Shown here one piece after another: positions 44,700 to 57,400 of a DNA stretch of 64,000 nucleotides. The position numbers and the translations under genes are program-made. Every line of letters begins with the position of its first letter. The first letter of the stretch is position 1. Under the pieces are notes generated by a model. That model had not been told where the DNA came from and ran no database searches. It saw only the letters and a program-made list of their open reading frames with translations. This stretch comes from Spirometra erinaceieuropaei (taxonomy: Eukaryota; Platyhelminthes; Cestoda; Diphyllobothriidea; Diphyllobothriidae), in the NCBI GenBank assembly GCA_902702965.1, contig CACRXP010000614.1, forward strand, positions 301,324-365,323. Reading direction: 5' to 3'.

Positions 44700-47690
44700 T
44701 AAATCTCGAAATGTTTTATCATCAATTTCTCAGCATCAGAGGTGCATAGTAAGCAAACCTTTAAGTGCTAAAATTGAGCCTCGAAACCAACCTGGAATGT
44801 ATTCTTTGAACGTGGGGTTGTAACTGCCTGTCCGATTATAGAAAAAAAAACAAAACAATTACGCTTCCTCAAACATTTCTAACTGTCATGATAATGTTAC
44901 TTCTTACTATTGCAATTGTATTGGGTTTATTAGTTTGCACAAATATATGAGCCCACTTTGCTCGCGGACAGTTTGTTTAGCACTAGGTCGGCCTAACTCC
45001 TCTTCAACAAGCACTCGATGACATGAAATTAATTCGTCGAATGCTATGTCTTTTAAATGGTAGGAGGCTAAGTGGTGGACTGGCAGATACGTGAAAATGC
45101 AATTTGTTTAAGCGCATTCAGATAGAGTTAGGAAAGGGCAAATTTGATTTCTTCTGTTTAAGTAAATGTCGAATTAGTGCAGTATTGCCTTTTAATATTG
45201 CTTACCAAATATGTCAGCCTTTTATTTTTAAACATTTAATAGTGTACCATAATTAGGGGTTGTACTACTGACACAAAATATAAAATGCACAGTTACCGTG
45301 CCAGTATATCGTCTGCGTTTGACTATCACTCTCCGTTCTGCAAACATATCGGGAAATGTTTGTTGCCGCCGTCCTCTTGGCAACGTGGATGAAGGCATAC
45401 GACTGGTTATCAATACTCAGGTCTGAAAAAGAGAGAAAAGTACGGAAGGCAGTTCACGCAGTAGTCGCACTACTCTTGATTTGCAGTTCGCAAAATAATA
45501 ATGAAGTAAAGTTTGCATTTATATTTTCGATAATAACACTTACGGCACATTCCCCACTGAGATGTGGTCGTCACTCCAGAGCACAGGGGTTTACCATTAA
45601 GAAGGCACTCAAGTTTCTGCAAGTAAACCAATGTTTGAAATCTTTCATCAAATTTTGGGCTATAAGATGGAATTAACTCAGTTCAGTATTTTTCGAACCA
45701 CTGATTCGTACCAAGCAACTTGATGATAATCAAATTGTTCTTTCTCTGGATATTTGCTTAAAATATCCGGGGACATTTTTGCTGCCTGCAACATAATCTT
45801 CAATAAACTGGTTTATTCCGGTGTCAAAAACAAAGGGTTGGTCTGAAAGAAAAATTTTGCAAACTGCACTTCTAGCATACTCATCGCAACGATGACGATA
45901 AATTAGGCCTCGTGCAGGTCAGCAAGCCTTAGGTCGGTGTAGTTTTGAAGCATGGATGCTTTTACCTCCCCCTGTTCACTTTGTGCGATAGCAAAATAAT
46001 CAAATACAGTCAGGTCCTGCGGATAAGTAGTCCTTAGTGTAAGACTTCAATCCGTTTAACCAGAGGTTATGTTCGTATTTGCTCATCCGAGTTGTTCGAC
46101 CGCCAATAAGATATTCAGTTCACGATAATAACCCGCTCCGGAAAGAATGGTTTTAGACCGCAACATTGGTTCACCTGTTTAAATTGCATACATTCGACTG
46201 GTCTCTGCTATTATATTGTGATACGGTAGGGACACGAATGAGAAGCACTGTTAAGCAATTTAAATCATAGAGCTCGTTGATGATTGGCAATAGTTTGTTG
46301 ATGTTTCCTTTTACTCTCATCTTAGACACATTTGAAGGTACTTAATTTCAACACAAACGTCTGCGCCGCTTGAGTTCAACGCTGGCAGAACTGATGTAAA
46401 TTAAACGTCCTTTACAGATGGGAGCACTCTGGGCTCCTGCTCAATAACCATTTGCCACTGACAGATCGACCATTATGTGGTGAGTACAGGATGTTGACTT
46501 GCCGGTGAACTAACCAGATTATAGTGCCGACAGAATTGCGCAGCACCTGTCGTAGGCTCTCCTTCCTCTGACGGCAACAAGGACATGTCATGGCGACAGA
46601 TGCCCAATCCGGGTGCTGTGGTTGGAAATAATAAACAACCTGTCCAGGCTTGCCACAGGCGACCTGGTCTCCGCACAACAGACCATGTTCTGCCCTGATT
46701 CTGCATACGATTGTGGATCTCTCTAATTGGGAACCTCCAAACCCTGGAAGGAACACTTCACCCAAAGCCCGTGATGGGATTTGTCCACACCTGATCCAAC
46801 TGATCGAGCCAGCGACAGTGATGTTAGAGACGTATTGTCTTCGATATGGATGAAGAACCACCGGCATCACAAATCACTAGACTTTATGGGCCTTCCGATT
46901 AGTGTTTTAATTTGCAAACTATAACTAACCCTGTCACAAACATCCAAGCCGCATCTGTTCCATCTATTTAAACCCTATCACTAAATATGGAGTTTAATTC
47001 TCTATTCTTCATTTTAACTGGTTTGACTGGTAATGCTTCCAGGCACTGTAAGCGGCAGCACATATACAAAATACTCGAGCAATGTCGGCTTATATTATTT
47101 TTGTTACAGAAGCGTTAACATCAGCATGTTAATCATAGAGAAGTTAGAAAGGTTTGGCCTGAAAGACGCACGTTGAGGGAAACATACACGATTTGCTTTT
47201 AGAAGTGTGCCGCCTAACGGTCGTCCTTCAGATCAGGAAGCTTATCGTGAGAATGCTGTTGTCAAAAAAGCATTCAGCAAAGAGACTGAACGCTTTGAAA
47301 ATGATGAGTTAAACGCATAACGAAACAAACGTTCAGGGAAGACGGAAAAATTGGCAGAAACGCTAATTCGACCGCATCCGTCCAATCCGCCTAAGCATTA
47401 TTAGTTGATGAAGCTAATTTTGACAATCTTCTATATACGCAGGAAGTGGTAAAAGAAACAAGGAATTTCTCTGTCATGTGAAGAGACTAAAGAACAGCAC
47501 GAATACCATCAAACTACATGTGAGTTGACAGTTCAAATGCCAGTTTCGACGGTATTCACCGCGGGTTTACAGCAGGTTGAGGGCAGGCACGGTAACTTGC
47601 GCATGACTTAGATTAAGAAGGCAGTTGACTTGCACAACGTCAACTGCACTCCCCTACACTTCCCCACCTCAGCGCTGTACCACGACATAG
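44700..47690. other. Stretch without recognised genes; may hold upstream exons of the preceding gene
   Basis: Possible minus-strand splice pairs occur (for example TGTTTGCAG/AACGG near 45345 and a GTAAGC donor near 45201), but no chain is convincing. A 152-codon minus-strand ORF (46412-46870) contains TCPCCRQRKE, but has no splice or start context and no family I recognise. Confidence 0.3.
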
Positions 47691-47694
47691 TTAA

Positions 47695-48045
47695 GAAGTT
47701 GGGAGGTGGCAGAGGGCGTAGGTGACTGTCACGTTCGGACCCGTACCTAGGCATGCCACCACACTTTGTCTACAACACACACTGCGCAGGATTTTATAAA
47801 CCAATAAAATAGAGCGAAAAATTGCCCGTAACCCAAGTTGACCCCTTGAGATCCTGAATCTTAACCTGCAGCAACAACCCTGGCCCACAACACACACTGA
47901 CCGGATTATGGGCTCCAACAAAAAACAAAAGGATGACGACGCGCAGCTATAGCCGGCAGGGGTTCTACAGACTGGGATTACCATCCAAGTCAAATTATGA
48001 GGAAGCCCTTGTAGCCTGACTGTTAAACCACCAGTCCGCCACTCC
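47695..48045 (-). repeat. Short dispersed repeat with RTE-like tail, copy 2
   Basis: Counterpart of 4505-4840. It marks the left end of unit U3, as copy 1 marks the left end of U2. Confidence 0.45.
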
Positions 48046-48384
48046 AAATAAACAAATATACTGGGCGGGTGGACAGATTACATATGAAGTACTTCCTCCA
48101 GAAGATGAATACTTGCATTTCCGCATGACTGATGACAAAAATGTATCCGTTGCGATAATCCTTAGTTAAACTTGCCCTGAATGACGTCCGGTCGATAATG
48201 GACACAAATGCTAGAGCAGAGTATTCAATGAAGTAAAATTATCCTGTACAAATATCGGAAACAAAAAGAAGTGGTGTAGCTGGATTTGCTGAAGCTATCT
48301 CAAACAGTTACTGTTGGAGGATATTGATAGCAATTAAAAAAATCAGCCAAATGACAGCCAGCATATGATGGAATATATGACAAG

Positions 48385-48390
48385 TTTATT
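48385..48390 (-). terminator. Polyadenylation signal of the U3 gene
   Basis: AATAAA on the minus strand, 24-29 bases after the TAG stop of exon 12. In the inactive U2 copy the same place reads AATAAT. Confidence 0.6.
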
Positions 48391-48413
48391 TATCGACATG
48401 AAAACTCTATGCC

Positions 48414-51400
48414 CTATATTTCACAAACAGTGGAGGAAACTCCAAAATTGTTTTTCTGAGAAGCCTCACCCCACCCGCCGTGTTCAACAGATATTGTTTC
48501 CCAAGGTTGGCATGCGTTTCGGTCGATGAAATATGGCCTTTTCGAGCCCCAATTCATATCCTATGAAAAGTCAAACAATGGCTCGATCAGTGTAATGTCA
48601 TTGGTTTCCCAAACGCTCACTCCATTTATTACACAGACGATGGTGAATGGCTATACCCGCACGCAGACAAAAATACATTGCATATTTCGGTCTAACTTAG
48701 CAGTGTTTGTTTGGAAAGTAAGTACTTAATTTAAGTTCTTCTTCCATGGTTCCTTCACCCCTGTAAGCAGTTCAAAGCCCACGCTAGCCAAATCAATGCG
48801 AAAAAGCATTATTTATGTCAGAACCGGCGCACGTGCATGCCTCTAAGACAAGATATTCTCTACGGCGACGACACAGAGTTAAAGCCCGTTGAGAGAAACT
48901 GGTACATCATACCTGTTGTTCCGATGAACCCCTGTAGTTTAGAAGCCACTTTAGCTCAATCACAGACGATGCGGACTGCCACGCGTTGTTTTTACCCCGA
49001 AAGTCATCCAAACCTACAAAAATAATATATATTTTGAGTATAAAGTTGCATCAGGCGCCGTATGCCTAGGCTGGCTTGCGATCTGTCCACTGTCAGCTTC
49101 GATGCGGCCTTTTTGCAGATAAATCATGCAAGCGACTGAGGGGCTACACTTACCGGACCAGTGATGTCGGTAGGAGACCATGTCGAACTGGCCATTCTTC
49201 CGATATACGCAAGTATAAAACGACATTCTTTCATCTCCTTGTTTAACTTCATACTTCATAACCGTGCGGTTGTGTTCCGTTTTCAAAACTAATTCATGTA
49301 AAAGCGGATTAAACAAATGAATGTCGTAATTCAACGACAGAAAGCGGTGCAAATGAATTAAATAGGCCACATATTTTAACGAAATAACCCACCGCAAGGG
49401 TTTGGATCTCCACAAATCTTCTGGCTATCTGAGTAGCAAAGAAGCTGAAATTTAGACAAAGACACAAGGATCAGAGACGACTTTACCATCAGGTGCCGTC
49501 TGCAAAATAATTCTTCGTCCTTCTAACAGAAACATGGGCCACACACGAGAAAATGACACTGAAAATTGTGCATACAACAACGTTGCCGGTGGTACACTTG
49601 CAACTGACCACCCGAAAAACTTCATTGTTCCCAGGAGTGGACGCCAATATTGCGAAATTTCTTAAAAGACTCGTTCTTCTTTGGTCACTCGTAGTTTATC
49701 ATAGGCCATTTGCATAAACCCTAACAGTCTGTTAGGGTTTTTTGTATTTTTTTACGTGAAACATTGCCAGCCTGCCCACTTTATGTGGATGCAATTCTCC
49801 TCCCCTTTCGCGTGATACACTGGGGTCGCCTTATCGTTTCCGATGGAATTATTAACTAAACATTAGCTGCGCAACACATCAGTCATATAAATGTGTTTCC
49901 TTTAGCGGACTGGCAGACTAGAATGACCATTTTGGGCTCATTAGCCGTCGGCAGATAGTCAAAGCCCACCACAAAGTGTGGAGCATTTGGGGCTCGAAAT
50001 CGCGACCTGTTGGTTAGAAGTCCAACGGTTTTATTCACTGAGCACGGGCTCGTGATCTTGTCGGTTCCGGTTGGGAATATACAATGACACTCACTATTGC
50101 AGTCGCTCTGGTCTTCGTCGCTAATATCGTTCTGCATCGCGCGGCTGTGCGGTTGACGATTGAGGTCGAAAAAGCACATAAGTCACGAGGGCAAAATTGA
50201 GTTCCATAGAGACGATCAGTGCGCGTCCACCTACCATTCCTTCGTGTCAATCAACCCATTCAACACTTTGCTAGCGAGAAACGTCTTCAAAGACGGTTCC
50301 GGTAAATTGTTTCATTTACTTCACACTGCCAATAGTTGCTACATACGAATGTGAACCCTTGGGTAGCTTTCTTTACTGTGAATGTTGTTTTACGCGTACT
50401 TCACTGCAACCTTTTAAGGGATGTAATAAAGGCATCAAAAATATAAGGAAATTTGGAGCACTACTGCGCATGTTATATTCAACGATGAACGCCCCGGGAT
50501 CCGCATCGCCTACAGGACGGATGGTCACCTCCTGAATCAACGGCGGATGCACTTCCAATCGCGCGTATCCACAACCACCGTTCACGAACTCCTCTTCGCC
50601 GACGACTGCGCCCTAAACACCACCTCGGAAGAGGAGATGCCACGGAGCGTGGACCTGTTCTCCGCCGCCTGCGAGAACTTCAGTCTGGTCATTAACACGC
50701 AGAAGACGGTGGTGATGCACCAACCGCCACCCAACTCGGCCAAAGCCCCCAACGCGCCGCCGCAAATCAGCGTGAATGGGACCCACCTGCAAGTGGTGGA
50801 CAACTTCCCGTACCTGGGCAGTACTCTCTGCCGCAACATCAAGATCGACGACGAAGTCGCCAACAGGATCTCGAAAGCCAGTCAAGCCTTCGGTCGCCTC
50901 CAAAGCACAGTTTGGAATCGCCACGGTCTTCAGCTGAGCACAAAGCTGAGGATGTACAAGGCCGTCATCCTGCCGAACTACTGTATGGAGCGGAGACTTG
51001 GACGGTGTACGCAAAGTAGGCACGTCGTCTGAACCACATTTACCTCAATTGTCTTCGTCGCATCCTGAGGCTCATGTGGCAGGATCGAATCCCCGACACT
51101 GATGTGCTGGATCGGACGGGATTTCTCAGCATCTACGCCATACTGAGGCAAATTCAGCTGCGCTGGAGCGGCCACCCGGTGCGCATGGATGACGAGCGAC
51201 TACCCAAACGACTCTTCTACGGAGACGTCGCGAGGGGTTCTCGCCGTCAAGGGGGCCAGATTCGCCGTTACAAGGACACTCTGAAGTCCTCCCTGAAATG
51301 CGTGAAAATCAACCCCACCAACTGGGAGGAACTCGCACTCGATCGATCGACCTGGAGGAGGACAGTGAAGACAGGCGCTGCGATCTACGAAGCCAACCGT

Positions 51401-54400
51401 GTCGCTGCCGCCAAAGCGAAACGTGAAGTCGGCAAATCACAACATTGCGCAGTACGCAACACCACCGCACAACCGCTTCCAACGTGTCCTCGATGTCAAC
51501 GAACATTCCGGGCTCGAATCGGACTTGATGGACATCTGCGGATTAACTACGCCTCTCGAACGGCACCAAACATCGTCCCCCCGTCTGCCTCTTCCTCCTT
51601 CTCTCCGCCGTCACCTAACCCTGTCAATTCTTCTGACCCACCACTTCCATCATCCTCCTCCTTCTCCTCCTCCTCGCCCACTGCTCCATCGGCGGCCGCT
51701 CAGGCGACTGTCCCGAGCACAGCAACCGACACTACCACCACCTCCCCCGACTCCAGCGATGAGGATCAGGACTACACCTGCGCTCACTGCGACCGTACCT
51801 TAACCTCACACAGCGGCATGGTCGGTCACTTGCGAATCCATCGCACAGAGAATGGCGAACCAGTGCCTGGAGCACCCACCTATACCCACCAAGCTCGTCT
51901 CAGCTGCCCACACTGTCCTCGCACTTTCAGGCATCGCATGAGCCTCTTCGGCCACATGCGCATCCAAGACGACCTGCGGTGGACAACCGCCGGCCACACC
52001 ACACATTCACTCACTCCCTACCTCCTCCTCCACCACCACCATCACCCTACCAGAAATCAACACTCGCGCACCTCCCACGCAAGTGGGAAGTCCGCATTTC
52101 GACTCGGTCCCCATGCGGCTTTGGCTGCACGGGTGACTTGAGTCCGAGACTATCCCGACACGTCAAGCGTCATGGATAGGAAGATTGCTGATTGACGCCC
52201 GCTTTCGGTTCACGCAGTTCGTCGCGTTGTGCGTTTGTTGTGTGAAGATGCGGACTGGTGGGCCGGGAACGGGCTGAAACAGCATCTTCCACGGCACTCT
52301 CACGCAAGTGAGAGACACGCCGTTCTACCCCCATTGTGTGAAATCCTGGTGTTGTGTGTATGGGGGGGGGGGCGTGCCGTGGCGCGCGCAGTCATGGTCA
52401 GTCGATCATGCCAACCACCGCGCCCATTCCCCACTCCAGTCTGCTGACCGGCTCGGACAGCGGCTGGGGTGTGGGAGTGGGAAGGGAGAGTGAGGTCGAT
52501 GACTCAGCGCACTTTCTCCTCATTATAAACAATCTGACGCGCTTGAAGCTATCACGGTGCTCTAAAAGCCGTGGCTTGGAAGGTTGCCAACTGACGGGGT
52601 AACTTGGACCTCCTCCTTAACCGGAGGCGGTCTGAGAGTCAGGTTGCAATGGCTCCTTCTTAATGTGGCCTTTATGGCGATCCCATTACAGTGTTGGATC
52701 CGAGCCAGGCGTTGGCGGCACGCCCAGGTGCGGCTTCGGCCGTGCCAGCCTCCAAATCCCTCTTTTGTTGGCTGAAATCCTGGTCATTTGTTGTGTGGAC
52801 CAGGGAGTTTGGTAGAACGCCAAGCTGAGGATCCGTCCGAGCCATCCACCTGCGGCCTCTCTCGTCTCCGGTCTTCTTGACTCTGTCTTGACACCGGGCT
52901 CGGGCGAGGGAGGAGGAGAGAGTGCAGGTAGATGCTACGCAAGTCTACCGGCACTATAAACTCCTGCGTAAGTCACCGTCCCTGCTCCCATTGCTGCTGC
53001 AGCTATGGGGCACACGGTGGACATCATCGAAACCGATGGTCAAAATGTCCTATTCAAGTCTGTAGCAGTAGTGTATAATGAGAACTCCGGTACACCGTGA
53101 GGAAAAGCGGAGGGAAAATTTTGCGATTTTTACTTACTCCTGAAACATCTACAGCGAATGGCAACTGCCAGACCAGGTCCATCTCCGTCTCATTTTCGGA
53201 CTTCTTTGACAGACTGACACTGTCATAGCCAAAGGTTCCTTTAAGAGGGAAGTATTTAATCAGATAATTTCAAATGTTCTGTTTGAAAGCGCGGTAAATA
53301 ACTTTGAACAGAAAGTGGCCGAGGTCAGTAAAAAAAGTGTCACTTGTTTAAAACGGCAAATATATCTCCGTTCTGCGATTACTTTATATTTACTGCTTTT
53401 CGAACTAACTGCTGTCAATTCTGAGGCAACAACATTCCTACATTTTACGGTCTAACATGAAAAGGAACATAAGGTCTGAAATGAGACGGTTAGCCGAAGT
53501 AATATATAAACACACGAATATATCAGTATTGCACACTTCGCACGACGTACGATTGGTCGACAATGCGGCAGAAATATGTTCAACCCTTAGCCAGTACTTT
53601 GCATACTTTTTGTTTGGCTGATCAGCCCCAATGAAGAATTCCGTAGTACCCTGTATCTCAGGGATGAACAGCGTCAGTCGGGGATATTTTCCCACTAAAA
53701 GCAAAAGGAAATTTTTCTTCATTTTTCATTTACCCGTTCTAACGATGTTTACGGTAGTTCAAAGTTCGGAAGCAGGGTGTTTCAAGTTGGTATTGATGAA
53801 GTACGGCTAAAAGCACTTTTTTACTTTTCCAAATTTTACTTGTTCTGATTTTTCTTTGTGTCACTGTGCAGTCTCGGAAAATGTTATTAATTAAGTGATA
53901 CAGTATTTCATTGCTTTTATTGCGCAAGCATCCATTCCAGCTGGAAGGAAAGCTACTAGCTAAAGGCACAGACAATCGTTTTTTAAGATCTCGTTCCGCC
54001 GCATGAACAAACAATGCGGAGGTATGTTTATCCATTTCTACTTCGCTGCCTTGCGTCCTCCATGTGCTTTCGTTTTATTCGACCTCCAGTTTAAATGTTG
54101 CATTGTTTAAACCTGTTGGACAAAAACGCGCGAACTAGGCGCACGTTGAAAAATAAGCTTTCCGAGCCCGCTTCCAAAGCTGGTGTGAACATTCGAGCTA
54201 AAACCCATCGCCTGATAGAGAGTTGATGGCCACCGACAGGCAGTTAATGACACGCAAATACCAAAAAACGTATAACATTTGTATGAGCTAAACGAATTTT
54301 TTTCTTAAAGATATATCCAACCTTTGTGCCGTATGTTCAGAGGTAATTGAAAGAGACTCACTTGGCTAAACAGAAACCAAAGCACGTTGTTAATGAGCCT

Positions 54401-57400
54401 TGAAGTTATTTCCCCAGACAATGGCCGCAAGTGGAAAGGAATGTGATTGTTGAATACGAATTCATTCCTCTATCGTGCTTCTGACAGTCTACATCGACAT
54501 CAAACTCCTGCTAGACAGAGGGTGTATGAGTTCGGCAGTTAGCGTCTGCCCTGTGAAAACGAGTGAGGGGTCATTAAAGGCGTACGGTCCTTTTGCTTTA
54601 CCGCTATCTATTGTTCACGCGTCCTCAACAGAACGTATTATGTGATGGCAGTATCAAGTCGGAGTTTAACGTAAATGTCGCACCAGGCGAAACAACTGCG
54701 ATTGGAATGCCATCTCTGGAATATTTGTTTCTGACAACGGGCTTGCAGGGATCAGAGATCTGGAGGAGCGGTTTCCGATACCCGATTCCGCACGGCTTTG
54801 AACTTAAAGGGGGATCCAAGTGGACATGCTCTGGTCTGGAATCATTGGTCGAATTTGCATTTGGAACAAGTGTCGAGCTGGTGGCAAATCTTCACGCTCA
54901 ACATATGTGATAGCTTAAATGCCGTTGCTCTGGCCAGGTTTGTGCAGACTTCAACACATCAGGAATATACAGTGAGACATTTTAGGACTTTTCTATTGGT
55001 TTTTCGCTTAAGCTTGCTCAACTGACTTTCTCTCTGATGGCTATAAAACACGTTTGAAAATAACAAAACTCTAATCATTTTCCTTCTGGATCTGGCGTTA
55101 TTTATGTGCGATAGCGGGGGTGTGATATGAAGAGTCGGATCAAATGTACGTTAACTCAACTAATCACTAATTTCTCCAGCGTTTTGTCTACAGATAGAAT
55201 GACTGACCGCACTCTGTACACAGACCGGCTACAAATACGCATATGCAGTAGATGCGCAGTCTCATGAGATTTTAAGTGATATTCTGAAATATGTTTTCGA
55301 TTTGTTTAGATTTGCAGTAGGGCTCGAATATTAACGTTTACGCAGCATCACTCTAAAAGTGTTCAGCCGCGTCAAGATGCCGGCCTTGAATAAACGCCCT
55401 TTCGGTCGTCTTCAGAGATTGCACCCTGCAAAATATGACTGCAAAGGCAACATGTCATTTTTTTACTAAATTTCTGGCACGTGAAATTCTTCGTTCTTGA
55501 AACTGCTTAGCAGCTTATTGCGTTTTCCGCAACTTTTTTACCTGACGAAGAGTGTCTTTTGGTATTACAAATTGGCAATTATGACTACGAACACTTTGGA
55601 GATAGACATTGATAATTTACAGTTTTTGAGACTATGAGAGTTCGAGTTGTACAGCGTCGTACCGGCAGGTTTACCGATGTCACTTATGCGGTAGTTAACA
55701 TCCACCACATCCATTGCGCAGTTATACGAGTTCTATATGGCGTCTTCCAAAAGGCACAGGTTAATATGTGATAATTACTTAACACAATGTAATTGGCAAA
55801 TCCTCAGAGCGAATGTAAGGGCATGTAAGATGATAAATTATTTGGAAACTGAAAAAATTTCCTAAGAATCAAAAAAATACTTGCTCTTTAAGCAGCGAAT
55901 TTGACGAACACGCAAATGTAATATAAACAATATTGTATGCATGTCTTCTATTAATTTTTTAGAATTTATAAGAGCGCCTAGAACAAGTGGGAAAATACTA
56001 TAGGAGTTATGTATTCAATTTTATGGACACTGGTTTTTACAGAGGTATAGAAATGTTCATTTGGAAGCCAGTAACCTTCTGCGAATGGAACGTATTAGAG
56101 AACACTGCAAGTTTATTAATATTATTCCAACTTTATATAAGTTATCTTTCCAAATTCAAAACATGTTTCAGACTTTCAGTTAAAATTTTAGGCGACAATA
56201 CACATCTCATATGTAGACAGTCTTTACGTCATTACTGATCCCCAAAACGCTTTGGCTAACCCACCCATCATCACAGTATTTTTGTGCGCATTTTAAGTCA
56301 CTCCGACTAATCTCTGAGAAAGCTGCGCGGATGAAACACTACTTATCTCGTCATCATGGTAAATTGAATGTCACGTGCATACCGTTGGTTGCCTTTTTCC
56401 GATGTATAAATATTGAGACAGCTGGTGGACGTCAATCCAAGTATCCATTTTAACTCATATGTTGAGCCCGTGAAGGTGAATTTAGATTGCATTATTTAAG
56501 GCTTACGATAGATTTATATGAATATAACAAGCTCACATTTGTAAACTAAAGTATCTACCAGGAAGCATCCTAGCGAAACAAATATGCCGAGCCCTAGTCA
56601 GAATGGGAGGAGTCGCCATCCTTACATCAGGAATGTGTCTGAACTCGTTGGACGCCTCTTGAGCATTCACCAAATAAATGTGGCGCAGAGGCAGGCGACT
56701 ACCTTGCGAACTAGGCATGTGAACCCTAAAGGGAGTGTCTGCGATCTCGATAACAGGCAAGTCGTCTTTAAGATCCCATTAAATACCCCAGATGCCGCAA
56801 ATCTTGGCTAAACGGGACAATCTGTTCGTCAATCCATTCACAAACACCAACTGAGAGCTAAAAGGAGAGGCAACCTGTCTCAAACGGTCATTCGCACCCT
56901 TGAATTTTGGCGCACATTCGAATGGGACAAAACTAGCATCATCGGAGTTTATTCTTCCGAAATGCCCGAAGGTGTATTGAAGGCATGCATTTCGATGAAT
57001 CATACATAAGCAAACACATCGAGATAGATCTCATGCAGAAAGATCTCACAAAAAATTGGGAGGGACGAGAGTCAAAGAATAGCGAACCACACAAACGGCG
57101 GCCGCTTTCTGGCTCAAGTGCTAAATGAATAGCGGTTTTTCAGCAAGTTGGAAAAATTAGTTGTTTTTTTCACATTTACTCAATTATGAGGATGTCCAGA
57201 GGAACCAGCGTCAAAACACTTCCCAGTAAATGTCCACGGTTTTCCCAAACAATATGCCTGCTTCCAAATTATATTTCTTTGAATGCTTCCCTTCCACTTC
57301 GCTTGAATTTGCGTAGTTCATGAGCTTACTCATGAAATTTTGTTTGAAATTTTTAAATTCCTCAGGGACTGGAAAAGAGTGCCTTAGTAGTATTGCTATG

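Noticed and set aside
46412..46870. 152-codon minus-strand ORF as a gene
   Set aside because: It has no splice context, conserved partner or recognisable domain; CPCC alone is not enough.
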